DNA of 64,000 nt. It comes from Ophioderma brevispina (taxonomy: Eukaryota > Echinodermata > Ophiuroidea > Amphilepidida > Ophiodermatidae). The notes under the pieces are model-generated. The model was not told where the DNA came from. It was given only the letters and a program-made list of their open reading frames with translations, and searched no databases. The position numbers and the translations under genes were made by a program. The stretch lies in contig JAMKCH010035192.1 in NCBI GenBank assembly GCA_023653785.1, positions 1 to 64,000 of the forward strand, in the 5' to 3' direction. Below, in pieces: positions 11,981 to 23,785 of this stretch (position 1 is its first letter; every line of letters begins with the position of its first letter).

Positions 11981-12721
11981 TCTTAAATTTGATGCCTGGA
12001 TGTACACTGCCACACATGCCATGGATTAAAATATGAAATGAGAATAGTGACACATTAACTTGGTACTAGCCCTGTTGGTACCATCCACTTCTTGGATGTT
12101 TAGATTGTACATGCATTTATTTGAGGTGACTAGAAACAGTATCCAAAACTTATTGACATCACTGTGCAAATTCATGTTGTTAAAAGCCTACTACCAGTAA
12201 ATGCACCCAAAACGAGTCAAAATTTTGCAGGATAGCTTAAAAAAGTGGACGAAGATAAATCTAGAATCACAAATGATATCTTTCCATTCCATATATTGAT
12301 GCATAGAGTAGGTTCCATATAAGGAGAGTAAGAATAAAATTGAAATATCAGATTTTGTCCTTATTAGTGCTTTCCATCTATCACTTGCAGGGTTATTTTA
12401 GGATACTGGTTGCCAGATCAGACATGCTAAAAAACTTATTTTGATGATTTTGTGATTTTTTTATTTTCTGATTTAGCAAATCAAATGCATAGGCTTAATA
12501 AAGCTACATCATTTGGTTCCTTTCACCAAGCAATCAAAAAAGGAAACAAAAAAAAAACTTTACTGTATAAAAATATTACCCACTTCAGCAAGTTGCTTTT
12601 ACAAATATGATTAGGTTGAGCAATTATTATTTATGGAAAAAGAGCTGTTATTAACCCTAACACTCATGCAAGGAAGAAGGAAAATGACGAAGAGGGGGGG
12701 GAACGAGAAAAGTCGCAAAAT

Positions 12722-12800
12722 TCGGGTTGGTCTCGAACCAGGGACCTGTGGGCTAGTCCCACACCAGGGATACCATGCTACAATGGTGTGTCGCTGGGCC
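12722..12800 (-). repeat. tRNA-derived SINE head
   Basis: The minus strand has a near-perfect B box, GGTTCGAGACC, about 30 nt after TAGCATGGTATCC, a weaker A box. The flanks do not pair as a tRNA acceptor stem. It is probably a SINE head. Confidence 0.55.
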
Positions 12801-13597
12801 AGCAGTGATTTCGTTGCTCATATGGTCTTTGTTGTTTGGATGGTGCACATGCATTACATCCGGGACTTTGTGCATCTTTCTCATTAGTGCTGTGGGATCA
12901 ACCCACATTGAAGCCCATAAATCAGTTGATGTTTGGGTCTGCATTGCTGTAATCTGTTTTAATTCATTTTTTGGTGACTGCATATTGAAAGAGACTTGGT
13001 GGCCCTCATCTGATATTACATTGACCCATAGACAACTGTATAGTAATTGATGTCTTGTGCCCAACTGAAACAAAGTGCGGTAAAATTCATTTTTTTTAAA
13101 ACTCTTCGACTGAGAAACAAAGCTTTCGGTGGCATAAAATATACCTTTTATTTAACGTAAATTCATACTTATGAACAGGGGCACTCTTGGAAGCAACTGT
13201 GATGTGCTGTCCAAATAGGTTAGTTTCACAACAAGGGGGTAAGTGTCCATAGAAAAATCCCCAAAATATGGTTCCAAATTTGATAAAATTGCATTTTATT
13301 AAGTAAAATCAGCCCAAAATCAAAGCCAAATGACCCTTGGGGATGGGTAAGGGTTTGTTTTGAAAATTGAGCCAACATATCTCCCATGTGCAAACAAGAA
13401 TCAAGTACTCTCCCCTCAGGGGAGAGACGTTATTGGACCATCAAGTAAACACAACATATTTAGTTTAAACACCTTTGACAGGTATCACTTTTTTCGTTAA
13501 CAGAAGTTAAGCCCATATGCCCTATGCCTCATGTATAGAAAAGGTATTTTCATGTAGAAAGGTATTTAAAAAACAAAACTATTTTCTTTAATCTCAT

Positions 13598-13885
13598 TTA
13601 AAGGGCTTGGTCCCATATGCTAAAAGCTGCATCTCCAGAACCCCAGATTTTTACCAGAAGTGCTTCAAATTTTGTATATTTTTCTCATTTACCCTGCGAA
13701 ATATTAGGGCTAACGGATTGGTTTGGATGGATATTATACTATAGGGATACAAATATCATGTATTTAGCTCTCACATCAAAACGAGTTGAAATATCGACAC
13801 AAAACCTTACAGGTGGGGGTTGGGGTGAAGGCATTCATCAAGATGATAAACTTTTTAGTATACGTAAATCGGGTCACCCCTTTAC
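13598..13885 (+). mobile_element. MITE family B, shortened copy
   Basis: Begins TTTAAAGGGCTTGGTCCCAT and ends AAATCGGGTCACCCC. It shares CTCATTTACCCT, CTAACGGATTGGTTTGGATG and ACCTTACAGGTGGGG with the other family B copies. It is shorter by internal deletion. Confidence 0.75.
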
Positions 13886-13899
13886 ATCCATAGGTTCCT

Positions 13900-14045
13900 A
13901 GTGAACTGAATTGAGGGATCAAATTTCAGGAACGAAAATGAGTAAAAAGACAGCATTTCATATGATATCAAAATCGATACTACTTCCGGGTGTGGTTAAA
14001 ATCGGGGGGGGGGGGGGGGGGGGGGTATCAAAGACGATCAGAACA
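13900..14045 (+). repeat. dispersed repeat containing a 22-nt G run
   Basis: Contains AAATTTCAGGAACGA, GATACTACTTCCGGGT and a run of 22 G at 14004-14025. The same order without the long G run occurs at 51380-51497 (AAATTTCAGGACGAC, GATACTACTTCCAGGT, GGGGGTCTC), so the G run is an expansion inside a dispersed repeat. Confidence 0.65.
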
Positions 14046-14340
14046 TGCACATTTAAATTTTCTTTGCTATCTCAGTTAAAATAAGTATTATCATGAGGGA
14101 AAACAAAATCAGACTGACCCTACACACCCTATTCTGTAATGCAAACTTGGTGTTATCAAACATTTTTCTCCTTGACCTAATAAGCTACATTGGTCATGTA
14201 TCAGCATAATTGAAAAAGGCCAATCTAAAGACCGTGGGCTTGTGAGATCAGTATAGTACACCCGCATATATATAGGTTATCCTCAGCTTGGCAAATTCAC
14301 AATTTGTAGTGAGAAATCATATCGTGGTTTTGAGCCTTAC

Positions 14341-14466
14341 CTGTACATGTGTTGAGATTGCTGTCAAAACTATATCCATCCTCGCAGACACACCTATAAC
14401 TGCCAAATCCATTCTGACAAGTTCCATTGCCGCAGATATCCTCCTGCGTTTGACATTCGTTGATGT
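14341..14466 (-). CDS. cbEGF domain exon
   Basis: One calcium-binding EGF domain starting DINEC, with cysteines at residues 5, 12, 17, 26, 28 and 41 of 42. Asn19 and Tyr24 (NGFGSYRC) match the cbEGF consensus. Exon length is 126 bp; the acceptor is GATTTCAG, the donor GTAAGG, phase 1-1. The reading is free of stops and indels. It is closely similar to the indel-bearing exon at 32797-32924 (both have ICxNGTCQNGFGSY), which suggests the two arose by internal exon duplication. Confidence 0.9.
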
Positions 14467-14929
14467 CTGAAATCCAAGAAGTGCAACATTATGCGTAGAA
14501 TGTGATCCAATTAGCAATACCTTATATTTACGCCTATTTATAACATCCGATTCGCCCTTTCTTGGCCTAATCTCAACTCCCAGTCCAAACCTTAATGCTC
14601 ACCCACACTCAGGTTGCCAGATTTAATCAATATTTTGACAATCTGTAAACATTTTTTGTGCCATTACCACATACCATAATCTCCCTTATGAGTATCCAGG
14701 ATGCGGAGGGAAATTGGTTTGGGTGACCCCTCCTACTTTTTCATCGAAATTGGGTCGTTCCAAAAAACTAGTTTTTTATAAACCATTATAAATTGATGGC
14801 ACAGTGACTAATTTCTGGTGTGACTATATGTATTACAATTTATGGCATAAGAAAAATATAACAAAATATTTTCTGCTTGTATTTATGCAATTCACCTGCC
14901 ATATAGCACACCTTAGAATAAGACTGTTA

Positions 14930-15310
14930 CCAGGTCAACTGGCTCATGCTAACTTTGGTAGGTGCAAGAGATGATATCAGTAGCTTCCCATAATGCACTG
15001 CTTCTAATGGAGATTTTTTCGACAGGTAGTCATGTGAACCTTTAGCGACAAAACAGTCTTAAAATGCAAGTTTATGATCAGTACTGTAAATTTAACCATG
15101 TTTTATCTTTAATGATTCATGCCAGAACCTGTATAAAAACCCCCATTGGAAGCAATGCATTGTGGGAAGCTACTGGTATCTTCTCTTGGTAGGAGCCACT
15201 GATCACAATACAAAACCTATCATGGCATATCATAATTTGCAACAGGTGCGTGATCCAAGGCTTGAACTAGCAACCGATGGTTACTAACGTGCACTACACC
15301 AACAAGTAGT
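14930..15310 (-). repeat. SINE-like repeat with tRNA-like head
   Basis: On the minus strand TTGTTGGTGTAGTGCACGTT and AGTTCAAGCCTTGG resemble A and B boxes (15240-15310). The sequence after them (GCACCTGTTGC, TTATGATATGCC, TGATCAGTGGCTCC) also occurs in plus orientation at 59100-59270, where TCAAGCCTTGGCTCC, TTATGATTTGCC and CCAGTTGACCTGGCAAC follow in the same order. Confidence 0.6.
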
Positions 15311-15654
15311 AAAAATATGTCAAATTTGGATTGTTCGATTTCACTCACTCGTGAAATAGAAATAGCCAAATGTAACACTGTGCTATATATTTTTAATATT
15401 GTAGATTCAAGCATTCAATATTAACTAGATTACTGACTGCAACACATCACTTTGATCCATAAATATCAGAAACCAGTTACAAAAATAAGTCAATGCTGAC
15501 TTCACCTATGAATTTATTCACTATATTGGGGGGGGGGGGAAGTGCTGGGCAGAACAAGGTTACCAATTTTGTATCCTACATAATTAAGAAGAAAATATGA
15601 ATAGTTGTAATCGTTCCTCAGACAGGCTAGCACACACAATCCCTGAATAAAACC

Positions 15655-15735
15655 CATGTTCTCCTCGCTGGATTCGAACCGGCAAACCCAGTGCACCAGA
15701 CAGATGTCCCCAACCACTAGACTATGGAGAAACGG
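15655..15735 (-). repeat. tRNA-like sequence, SINE head or tRNA pseudogene
   Basis: The minus strand carries TAGTCTAGTGGTTGGG (A box) and GCCGGTTCGAATCCAGC (B box with a T arm pairing 4 of 5). TTCTCC at the 5' side can pair with GGAGAA at the 3' side, giving about 6 of 7 acceptor pairs. The anticodon stem does not pair well. This is the most tRNA-like of the heads in the window, but I would not call it a working tRNA. Confidence 0.5.
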
Positions 15736-16119
15736 AAAGACAAACTACTCTCTTCGTCTTAGGTTGTAAGTGTTCATCGCATTCCTGGAGGATTGCATCA
15801 GAGCAAGTATTTTTATTGCATACAAATCACATATATGGGAAGAGTTATCTCGGTAAACTAGGACGAATCAATTTTTATCTTTCCCATGAGAGGGCGGTGC
15901 ACACAAGTTCTGATAAATAATAATTTGATACTGCAGAACAGATGTGTTTCATGATTGGATAAGCCTAGTTGAGCTCAATATACCCCACTGAGCCATGCAG
16001 GTGACTATATATTGTCACACTGAGATCTGAAAATTTGTTTTTCCAAAGAATATCAGAATTATGAAATTTCATGACCATATTTGGAACCAGAACAAAAATT
16101 TTGTGGTTTTTAATTAAGA

Positions 16120-16470
16120 TGACCTCCCAAATAATCTGTGGTTATTTGAGAGTCTGCATTCATATGAGAGATTTAAGATCAGTTGATTTTGAGATGGCTT
16201 CCCAAAGACCTGTTGTTATTTGAGATAGCTGGCAGTTATTCAAGATATGTTAGATCAATTTTAGGTCAGATCAGTCTGTGGTCATTTGGGATGTCCTATA
16301 TCACTGGTTTTTAAGATGGCATCTCAAAAGACCTGTGGTCATTCGAGATAGCCGGCAGCCCTTTAAGATATCTTAAGATCAGTTTTAGGGCAACAGACAT
16401 AGAATGGCTTAAGAGAGTCTGCAGTCATTTGAGATGTCTTAGATCAGTGGTTTTTGAGATGGCTTTTCTG
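16120..16470 (+). repeat. degenerate tandem repeat
   Basis: Repeated blocks TTTTGAGATGGCTTCCC, GACCTGTGGTCATT, GAGATAGCCGGCAG and AAGATCAGTTTTAGG recur in the same order two to three times with substitutions. No reading frame persists. Confidence 0.6.
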
Positions 16471-17063
16471 AAGCATAAAGGTTACATCAGAAAATGATCA
16501 AGTCCGTAAGTTGAAAGATGAAATTAAATGATGTATTGTTGATGTATTCTATTACCTCTGGTGCCCATTATTGAAAATACAGCATTGTGATTGGTCAGTT
16601 TACTGCCCATTATTCTGCAATAATGGGTCACGAATGCATTTTCTTATTAAATCTAGAAGTTGTTAGGTAATAGAATAGAAATAAAGGTTTGCGGTATCAT
16701 TTATGAGCTCATAATGTATCCTCGGTCAAAAAACATAAAAATAATGGGCTCAGCTGCACCTCACCCATTATTTAGTTTTTCCGAATATAATATGTAAAAT
16801 TTATTATCACACTATGGTTAAAATATGTTGAGCAAAGAATTAAGCAAGGTTATAGCATAATGCAATGCATCCAGCTAGCATTACTGTACATTAACACAAT
16901 CCCTTATGTGCCTTCCTGTAGCATGTAATAAAAGCCGTGGCGAATCCTTTGACGACGCTAACCAACTGCAAATTAATCTAACTCAAAATATCCTCGCTGA
17001 CATTTTGCTTACTGAGGTTAAATTTACAGCATCATCTTCTGATGCAAAATTCAATACCTGCTG

Positions 17064-17345
17064 CTTTAAGGGATTAGCAGCGATTTGTTAATCCAAAACA
17101 TCGAAAAAATCATCAAATTCATATTTTTATATTTTTGTTACTGGCATGGATATGCAAACATAACCTGCTAGTGGTTGACTTAAAATCTGTGTATTAAAGA
17201 CAACGCAGTACTTTTTATCTGATTCTGTAATTTCTATACGTGCGTATCAAAATTCCGACTTGAGATCAAAAAAGCCTTTCCCGGTGAATATCACAGATTT
17301 TCAGCATGATATTGTGCACCATGATCAATACAGTTTGACCTCAAA
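17064..17345 (+). mobile_element. MITE family C, 5' part (truncated)
   Basis: Begins TTTAAGGGATTAGCAGCGAT and runs in parallel with 17540-17820 through ATCGAAAAAATCATCAAATT, GGCATGGATATGCAAACATA and CATGATCAATACAGTTTGAC, then stops abruptly. The right end is missing. Confidence 0.75.
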
Positions 17346-17374
17346 CACAAACATTATTGATCTTTGTTTATTCT

Positions 17375-18006
17375 GTACTGGTGTAAAAAGCTACTATTTT
17401 TCTCATTTACCCTGTGAAATCTTAGGGCTAAAGGACATTTGGGTTGGATGTTATAAGTGAAAATATGCCCCATTTTGGTCGACCAATATTATTACTTTTA
17501 CACAGTTGGGGATTACAAAATCACGTTTATAGCTCTCACTTAAAGGGATGAGCAGCGATTTGCTAATCCGAAACATCGAAAAAATCATCAAATTCATATT
17601 TTTGTATTTTTGTTACTGGCATGGATATGCAAACATATCCTGCAAGTGGTTGGTTTGAAATCTGTGTATTAAAGACAAGGCAGTACTTTTTATGATTCTG
17701 TAATTTCTATATGTGCGTATCAAAATTCCGACTTGAGATCAAAAGCCTTTCACGGTGAATATCCCAGATTTTAAGTGTGATATTGTGCACCATGATCAAT
17801 ACAGTTTGACAGTGTGTACAATATGGAATTGTACACACTTCTGATTTATTTCCACATTTTTTGATTCTCTCGCATTATCACTGCTAATCCCTTTAAAAAC
17901 GCCTTGAAATATCGGCGTGAACCTTAAATATGGGGTTTTGGGATGAAGGCCATTCTTTATCAATATGAAAAATTTATAGGCTTAAATTGGGTCATCCCCC
18001 TTTAAA
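17375..18006 (+). mobile_element. MITE family B host, split by a family C insertion
   Basis: Family B sequence (CTCATTTACCCTGTGAAATC, GGTCGACCAATATTA, ATAGCTCTCACTTAAA) is interrupted at 17540 and resumes at 17897 (AACGCCTTGAAATATCGGCG to GGTCATCCCCCTTTAAAT). The two halves join in family B order. Confidence 0.75.
17540..17896 (+). mobile_element. MITE family C, complete copy nested in family B
   Basis: About 357 bp with left end TTAAAGGGATGAGCAGCGAT and right end ATTATCACTGCTAATCCC then TTTAA, near-perfect inverted repeats of about 20 bp. A TTAA at each end may be the target duplication. It contains a small hairpin, GTGTACAATATGG with CCATATTG-like partners, at about 17812-17840. No coding capacity. 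Confidence 0.8.
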
Positions 18007-19999
18007 TAAGCAGACCACCTTTGAGATTGAAGGCATTGCCTTGCAGACTTAATATGTGTTTTGCCACCACTTCTATACAGCCTTGATACATATCTTTTTT
18101 CTTTTGAATGAAAAACTCTTATTACACCTCTGTCTGACCCTTCTTTCAAAATACGAGTCGATTGAAATTTGGCAAGTCATAGCAGCTTGTCCTACTATAA
18201 CCCCTGGCTGTTAAGTAGGCTGTAAAAAGAGTTGAAATATTGACAAGTTGGATGCAAGGAGCGGTACCTAGAATTAGGCTTGTTGGTCAAAACAGACATC
18301 TTTCCTCTTCACGGTGGCAAGATTCCATTGCTCTTTCCTTTAAAGACTATAATATCTAATGCTATTAAATGGGAAATTATAACTTGTTTAGTAATTTTGG
18401 CAAAAGATCCACCTGTGGGGTTCCTTTAACAAGGACTCTTATGATAGCATAAAAATTGTACATATTCAAACCTCTTCATGATTTAAAATAAAAAAGGGTG
18501 TCAAATTTGAAATATGGTGATGTACATCTGCTATGCACAATCAGTTCACTAACTTGATGCAATCAGAGTTACATAGATGGTTTAAGGTTAAGTTTGCCTA
18601 ATATTCAAAGAAATTGGCAAATATAAAATTCTACAAAAAGCTACTTTGGGAAATTTATTCTGTGTGAAATATTTCTACCATATTTCCGATAATATGCACC
18701 TATTCCTAAAAAGCATCAAACTTCAAACAAAAAATATAATAAGGTGAAAAATTATTTGCCTTTTATTAAAAAAAAAAAAAAGAAAAAAATTGATATAAAA
18801 TGGTATGTCAGCAATGTCTTTACCTTTGTTTTCAAACAAAGGTCTTCATGTGAAACGACTGACTTAAATTTAAATGCCCTGGCCCTAGGACAAATATGAC
18901 ACCATGAAAGGATTTTTTTTCTCATCATAAGATTTAAACCAAGACAATATATAAACAACAACATATCACCTCGTAAGTCCCTAATATTCCAGATTATAGT
19001 TAAAAGATACAATTTCTAGCACACTCCGTCAGGACACTGGTTCTTGTTAAAAAGCAGGGTACAAACTTCTAAAAAATACAATCTACAAACGACAACAACA
19101 ATTACTAGGTAAAAGGAGATGGATTTGATCTTGATAATAATTGGAAATTTGTCTCAGTTCATTTCAACTTTGACCCCAATTCCCAAATGGCACCACATGA
19201 GATAGGTTTATAAATAAATGCCTTTATAAAAAGCCAGCTAACAGATTTCAGATCAAGATTTTCAAATCCTCAAGAAAGATGATTGTTTTTAGGGGACAGT
19301 TTGTAAGGTAAATTAGGATGGGAGTGTGTAGACTACGTTTGTGGACTTTTGATTGTGGGAGGACATATGGGCTGTCTTTCAATGTAATTGTAACCATTGA
19401 TATAGGACACATTGTTTTATGATAACTTACAGATTTGATAAAACATTAAAAAAAAAAAAAAAAAGGAAAATATTTTCCTTTCTTCCCCCATAAAATTTGG
19501 GGGAGAAGGGTTTTGGTAGTAAAAATTGTGAAAGCTTAAATATGAAATTGTTTCATATACAGTTCAATTATTCAGATTTTCTATTGGTTTCATGTTCTAG
19601 CTGATCATGTATTAACTTGAAATTTGGGCCAAGCTAAAAAAAATTGACATGGCAGAAATTGTAGGTGGCTTTTATAAGCACAAAATATTATTGAAACTTT
19701 TGGACTAAAAAGTGGCAGTTGTTATAAACTTATGGGGTCAGATTTCAGGGGTGAGGTGGGGATAAAATTATTTCCTCTGGAAAGGGGAGATGGATATGGT
19801 AAATGTTGGCTAGATGTGTCTCAAAGTTCTTCCCTTCCTCACATAAAACAGTACTGATCCTTTATAAATCATTATCAGAGCAAAAAAGGTTTGTTTCAGA
19901 AGACAAGGTGGTTCTCAAACCACAAGTGTCATTGATGCTTACTTTTGCAATTCATCTTTCATTCACTCTCTGCACCTTTTGACCTCTAATGACCTTTGA

Positions 20000-20250
20000 C
20001 CTTGGTATGTGATCTTTAACCCTAATGCGACATGCAAGTCTCTATGGTGCACCTATGACCTGAGTTTAGTGGCAATGGAATTAAGGTATCCATGCATGAG
20101 CCATTTGAAAAAGGTTAACAAAACTTTAACTTTGGGGCTATCTAAACGGGATAACAGATCCGCATCAAAATGTGGTACTTCCAAAATCCAGATGTGTGTG
20201 GACATGCGTTGGCCTGTCTGCACGATTTACATTTTCACGTGATTGTTGCG
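20000..20250 (+). repeat. TGACCTTTGACC-type dispersed repeat
   Basis: Contains GACCTTTGACCTTGGTATG, then ATGGTGCACCTATGACCTGA, TTTAGTGGCAATGGAATT and ATCCATGCATGAGCC. The same kind of sequence occurs at 31020-31140 and 39150-39560. A chance 77-codon frame over it is not coding. Confidence 0.6.
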
Positions 20251-20430
20251 ACATTTAAAAACAAATCTATCACATTAGTGCACGTATGCAGCATGTAACG
20301 GAATCGTGAGTTAAGCGCGGAACTGCGCAACGTGATAGAAACTGCGCTAGAAGCATCATCCTATCTGCACTCCTTACGCTGTGCAGTAACACGATATGCC
20401 TGTGTACACACCATGCAGGCCACATTGATC

Positions 20431-20452
20431 CGCATCAGATGCGGATCTGGTG
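20431..20452. repeat. near-perfect 21-bp palindrome
   Basis: GATCCGCATC and GATGCGGATC flank a single A. A related ATCCGCATCA occurs at 20158. This is a short structural element of unknown meaning. Confidence 0.8.
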
Positions 20453-20654
20453 CCCCATGCACACACATACATGGAAAGATGTAGCGAATTTAGATTAGTG
20501 TGTGCCTCCTGCAATTCTTGCAGGTGATACAAAAATGGAAAAAATCTTGAGCAATATTTTGGATTTTTTTGTTTGTCAATTGATAAGGCTATAGGCATTT
20601 TTGGGCCACATCTGAAAACAAAAGAGAAGTGTTCAGAAGCTATGCTTGTAGTCT

Positions 20655-20865
20655 TCTGAGACAAACTTTTTGTCCTATCAAGAATTCCTTGTTCTTCTTG
20701 AAGTTACATAACACATGTCTTCTGAGACAAACTTTCTTTGCCCTATCAAGAATTCTTTGTTCTGCTTAAAGCTACATAACACATTTGCCTTCTGACGTTC
20801 TGAGACAAACTTTTTGGCCCTATCAAGAATTCTTTGTTCTGCTTAAAGTTATAATACATTTGTTT
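20655..20865 (+). repeat. three-copy tandem repeat, about 72-80 bp unit
   Basis: TCTGAGACAAACTTT, CCCTATCAAGAATTC, TTGTTCTGCTTAAAG and ATAACACATTTG recur three times in the same order. Confidence 0.8.
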
Positions 20866-22173
20866 CCATTGGCAAGATTTTTGGATTGTGAATTTCAACC
20901 TATACTGAAAATACAAATCCTGTTTGGTCAGATTTCAATCAAATGACGACAATTCCTAAATGCAAGAAATAATCAAATTGACAACGAAGACATATGGTTC
21001 AATTAATATGTAACATTGCATTAAAAGCTTTACACATTGAAATACTATCAGTATTAATATTTTTAATATTTATTTAAACCACTGGAGTCACTAATACTAG
21101 TCATTATGATAAAGACTAGAAATTGTCAAGGTAACCCGACAAGGTGACTGGTGTGTCATCTATTCCTTGAAAATGATGTTGTTTTACTCATTATTGTACC
21201 ATCCACATAGGTGTACCTGACACATAAACACACACCCATACCTTACATGGCACAGATGCCATACTATTGCGTAAATGGATCTACGTTCTACTATTGTGAC
21301 CTGTCCAAAAAGTGCAAATCATAGGTACATATTGATCTGCAGATTGTTATGGCATTTGAGAGCCAAGTGTGAGCCATTCCTTCTGCAGTTATTTTTTAAT
21401 CAGAAGGAGAGTCCTAAATATTGGGATGCATGGCCAGAGTCATTTGTTTAACACCTTCCCCCATATGCAATTTTAGCAGCCTAGTTTTATAAACCTCCCA
21501 AAGGGCCTGGAAAATGTCAAAATCTAAGATGCACTCTGATTGTTTTCAGTAGTTTGATGCCAGTTCATACACTCCACGTATGTAGTAGCCAATCAGGAGA
21601 GATGCTAGGTAAAATATGCAAATGTAGCGTGAGTGCATTAATTTTGTCTAATTGCAATCCACATACTGTGCAAGGTACTTTAAACATATACACGTCACTC
21701 AGAATTGATTCATTTTCTCACTGAGTAAATTGTTTTTTCTCTTCTTTCATGTATGCACTTGCACTAAATTTTTAAGCTTGTTCAATGCACTCGTCCCTGC
21801 AAGCCTTGTGCAATGATTTTATTTTTCTAAACAGATTTACTGGAACAGTAGGTAATCTTTGCCGTTACAATTATGTCTTTAAAAATCCATGAAATTACAA
21901 TACATTGCAAACAAAAGGTTTGTTGTGATTGATGCACGTGCACCTTGCAGCTTATCAAAAAATCCAAAGTTCCCCGTTGGAATATAACACTGTGTCCCTA
22001 AGGGGGGAGGCACCCAGATGGCTTAGTGTTGCATTTGAGTAGTTTGTGACAATCACATACAGGCTGTCCAAAAAAATTTTAACACTTGGGGTAAAGACTT
22101 TTTGTTAAAAAATAAAGTATGCATAGGTCTTTGTTTGGTATGTGGTATGCTCTTAAAGCCAGATAAATAAGCT

Positions 22174-22199
22174 TTTCACTCTCTCTCTCTCTCTCTCTT
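22174..22199 (+). repeat. (CT)n microsatellite
   Basis: A run of CT dinucleotides of about 24 bp. Confidence 0.9.
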
Positions 22200-22204
22200 A
22201 TGTC

Positions 22205-22452
22205 AGATGGTTCCCAAAGGCACTGCTGTGGCCTTCACAAGAGCTTGCCACTTTCATCGATCCTTAGCCAAACTTGTAGCTTTTGCCATACTCCTTTCAG
22301 TCCACCCCTTTATTCCAAGCTGTCCAAGCTGTTGCTGGAAGACCTCTTCCTCTACGACCTTTCACGGCACCCTGAATGATTTGCTTCTCAATGCTGTTCT
22401 CTCTTCTCATAATGTGATCAACATATTTCAGCTTCCTCTCTCTTGTATTTGC
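22205..22452 (-). pseudogene. LINE reverse-transcriptase C-terminal fragment
   Basis: The minus strand codes for KLKYVDHIMRRENSIEKQII followed by GAVKGRRGRGLPATAW. This is the pattern (K/R)L(K/R)(Y/F)xxHxMRR...G...G(K/R)RGRGRP that closes the reverse transcriptase ORF of many LINEs; downstream a W-x-x-L-type tail is recognisable after a stop. In those elements it follows the RT palm and precedes the 3' UTR. Stops and frameshifts occur within 60 codons after the motif and the RT catalytic domain is absent, so this is a dead 5'-truncated copy. Confidence 0.75.
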
Positions 22453-23068
22453 TGTTTATTTCATTCCAATCCGATATGTTTAACAAAAGATATACTTTAT
22501 CAAAAAGGAGAGAACAAAATCGGATTGGTCCAATACTTTAGTGTAAATTTTTAAAAAATTAATCAGTCCATTCACTTTCATTAGCAGATCTCTAAATTGC
22601 ACTGAATGCTGACACCAAACCAACCAGATCAAACAGAAACAATCAGATGTTTCCGTATTGAATTCCCAAGAAAACCTATGATTCTGTAGACAGGATAACA
22701 AACAAACAAACAAAAACTATGATATTATAGGCCTACATGGACTAGGGAAACCATTGAAATTGGGAATAAAGACACAAGTAGCAAGCCTAACAGACCCAGA
22801 ATGGACCAGAAATGCAAGAACTCAAATCTGTCTCTTATTAGAAGAGCCATTGTGGCAGATCCAACACTGAGCACTTGGTAAAACATGGTGAAAGGAATTT
22901 TGAAGTCTTCCTTGGATAGAATAACACAGCAAGATCCAAGATCTATTTTGCCCTTTAAAATAATTTGTTACTTGTATAACTTTGAAGAGGGGTACATATA
23001 GAACTCTTGCCTTAATGTTATATAATAATCTATATGGGCTTACATATAGAACTCTTGCCTTAATGTTA

Positions 23069-23785
23069 TACAATACTCTATGGGCTTACAAAATCACATT
23101 TTGAGCTCTCACATCAAAATGATTTGAAATATTAGGCCAAAAAAAAAAGTTTCTGGGGTAGAATTTCGCGCGAGTCGACTCACGCAGAGACTCGTGCAAA
23201 ATTGATACAGCGCGAATCCATGTGGACTCACGTAGAAACATTGGACATGTATTGATAATAAATTCACATCACTCAAAATTCTAAGTTTGTGACCAATGCA
23301 GTGATTGGTAATGACCATTTACAAGTAGAATTTTAAGCCAGTTTTGGGACTCTGGCAAAACTGTAGGGGCCTACTACAAGAAATTTGTGCGAGTCCATGG
23401 ACTCGCACAAAAATATATTTGGACTCACGCAGCTCTTTACAAGAAATGTGAAAAATCGCAATGCGAAATGCGTTTTTTTTAAAGAAAAATGCTAATGCGA
23501 AATGCGTTTTTGTTTTTTTTAAATGCATTTTGGCCTACTTTTTTCAATTTTCGGCCAAATTTTCATTTTTTTTCTGAAATTTGTTACAAAAAAAATTTGA
23601 GTAAAACCTAAAAAAAAAAAATTATGCGGTCAAAAAACAATTTTAAACAAAATGCGTACGGTCTTCTGAGACAATTTTTTTTTCTTGGCCTTTGCACAAA
23701 ACTTTACAGATGGGGTTTTGGGATGAAAGCCATTCTATCCAGATGAAAACTTTATATATGAAATTGGGTCATCCCCTCTTTAAGA
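23069..23785 (+). mobile_element. MITE family B, right part, split by unrelated sequence
   Basis: 23069-23140 (CTATGGGCTTACAAAATCAC, AGCTCTCACATCAAAATG, TTGAAATATTAGG) and 23693-23785 (CACAAAACTTTACAGATGGG to GGGTCATCCCC) are adjacent in intact family B copies. The 550 bp between them is foreign and holds repeated GCGAGTC/GACTCACGCAG motifs and AATGCGAAATGCG repeats. Confidence 0.65.

Larger units (their letters stand above)
10682..14340 (-). other. intron with tRNA-like SINE heads and MITE B
   Basis: Phase-1 intron. It holds two tRNA-derived repeat heads (11911-11980, 12722-12800), a MITE B copy (13598-13885) and a 22-nt G run (14004-14025). In 10682-11900 and 12801-13597 I see AT-rich sequence and several 60-106-codon chance frames on both strands, none with a recognisable domain. 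Confidence 0.6.

Noticed and set aside
12753..13073. Overlapping frames of 91-106 codons on both strands
   Set aside because: They lie beside a tRNA-derived SINE head, show no domain, and mirror each other.
15655..15735. Functional tRNA gene
   Set aside because: The anticodon stem does not pair and the D arm has a mismatch; a SINE head or tRNA pseudogene fits better.
22207..22554. 115-codon plus-strand frame
   Set aside because: It is antisense to the LINE reverse-transcriptase tail.
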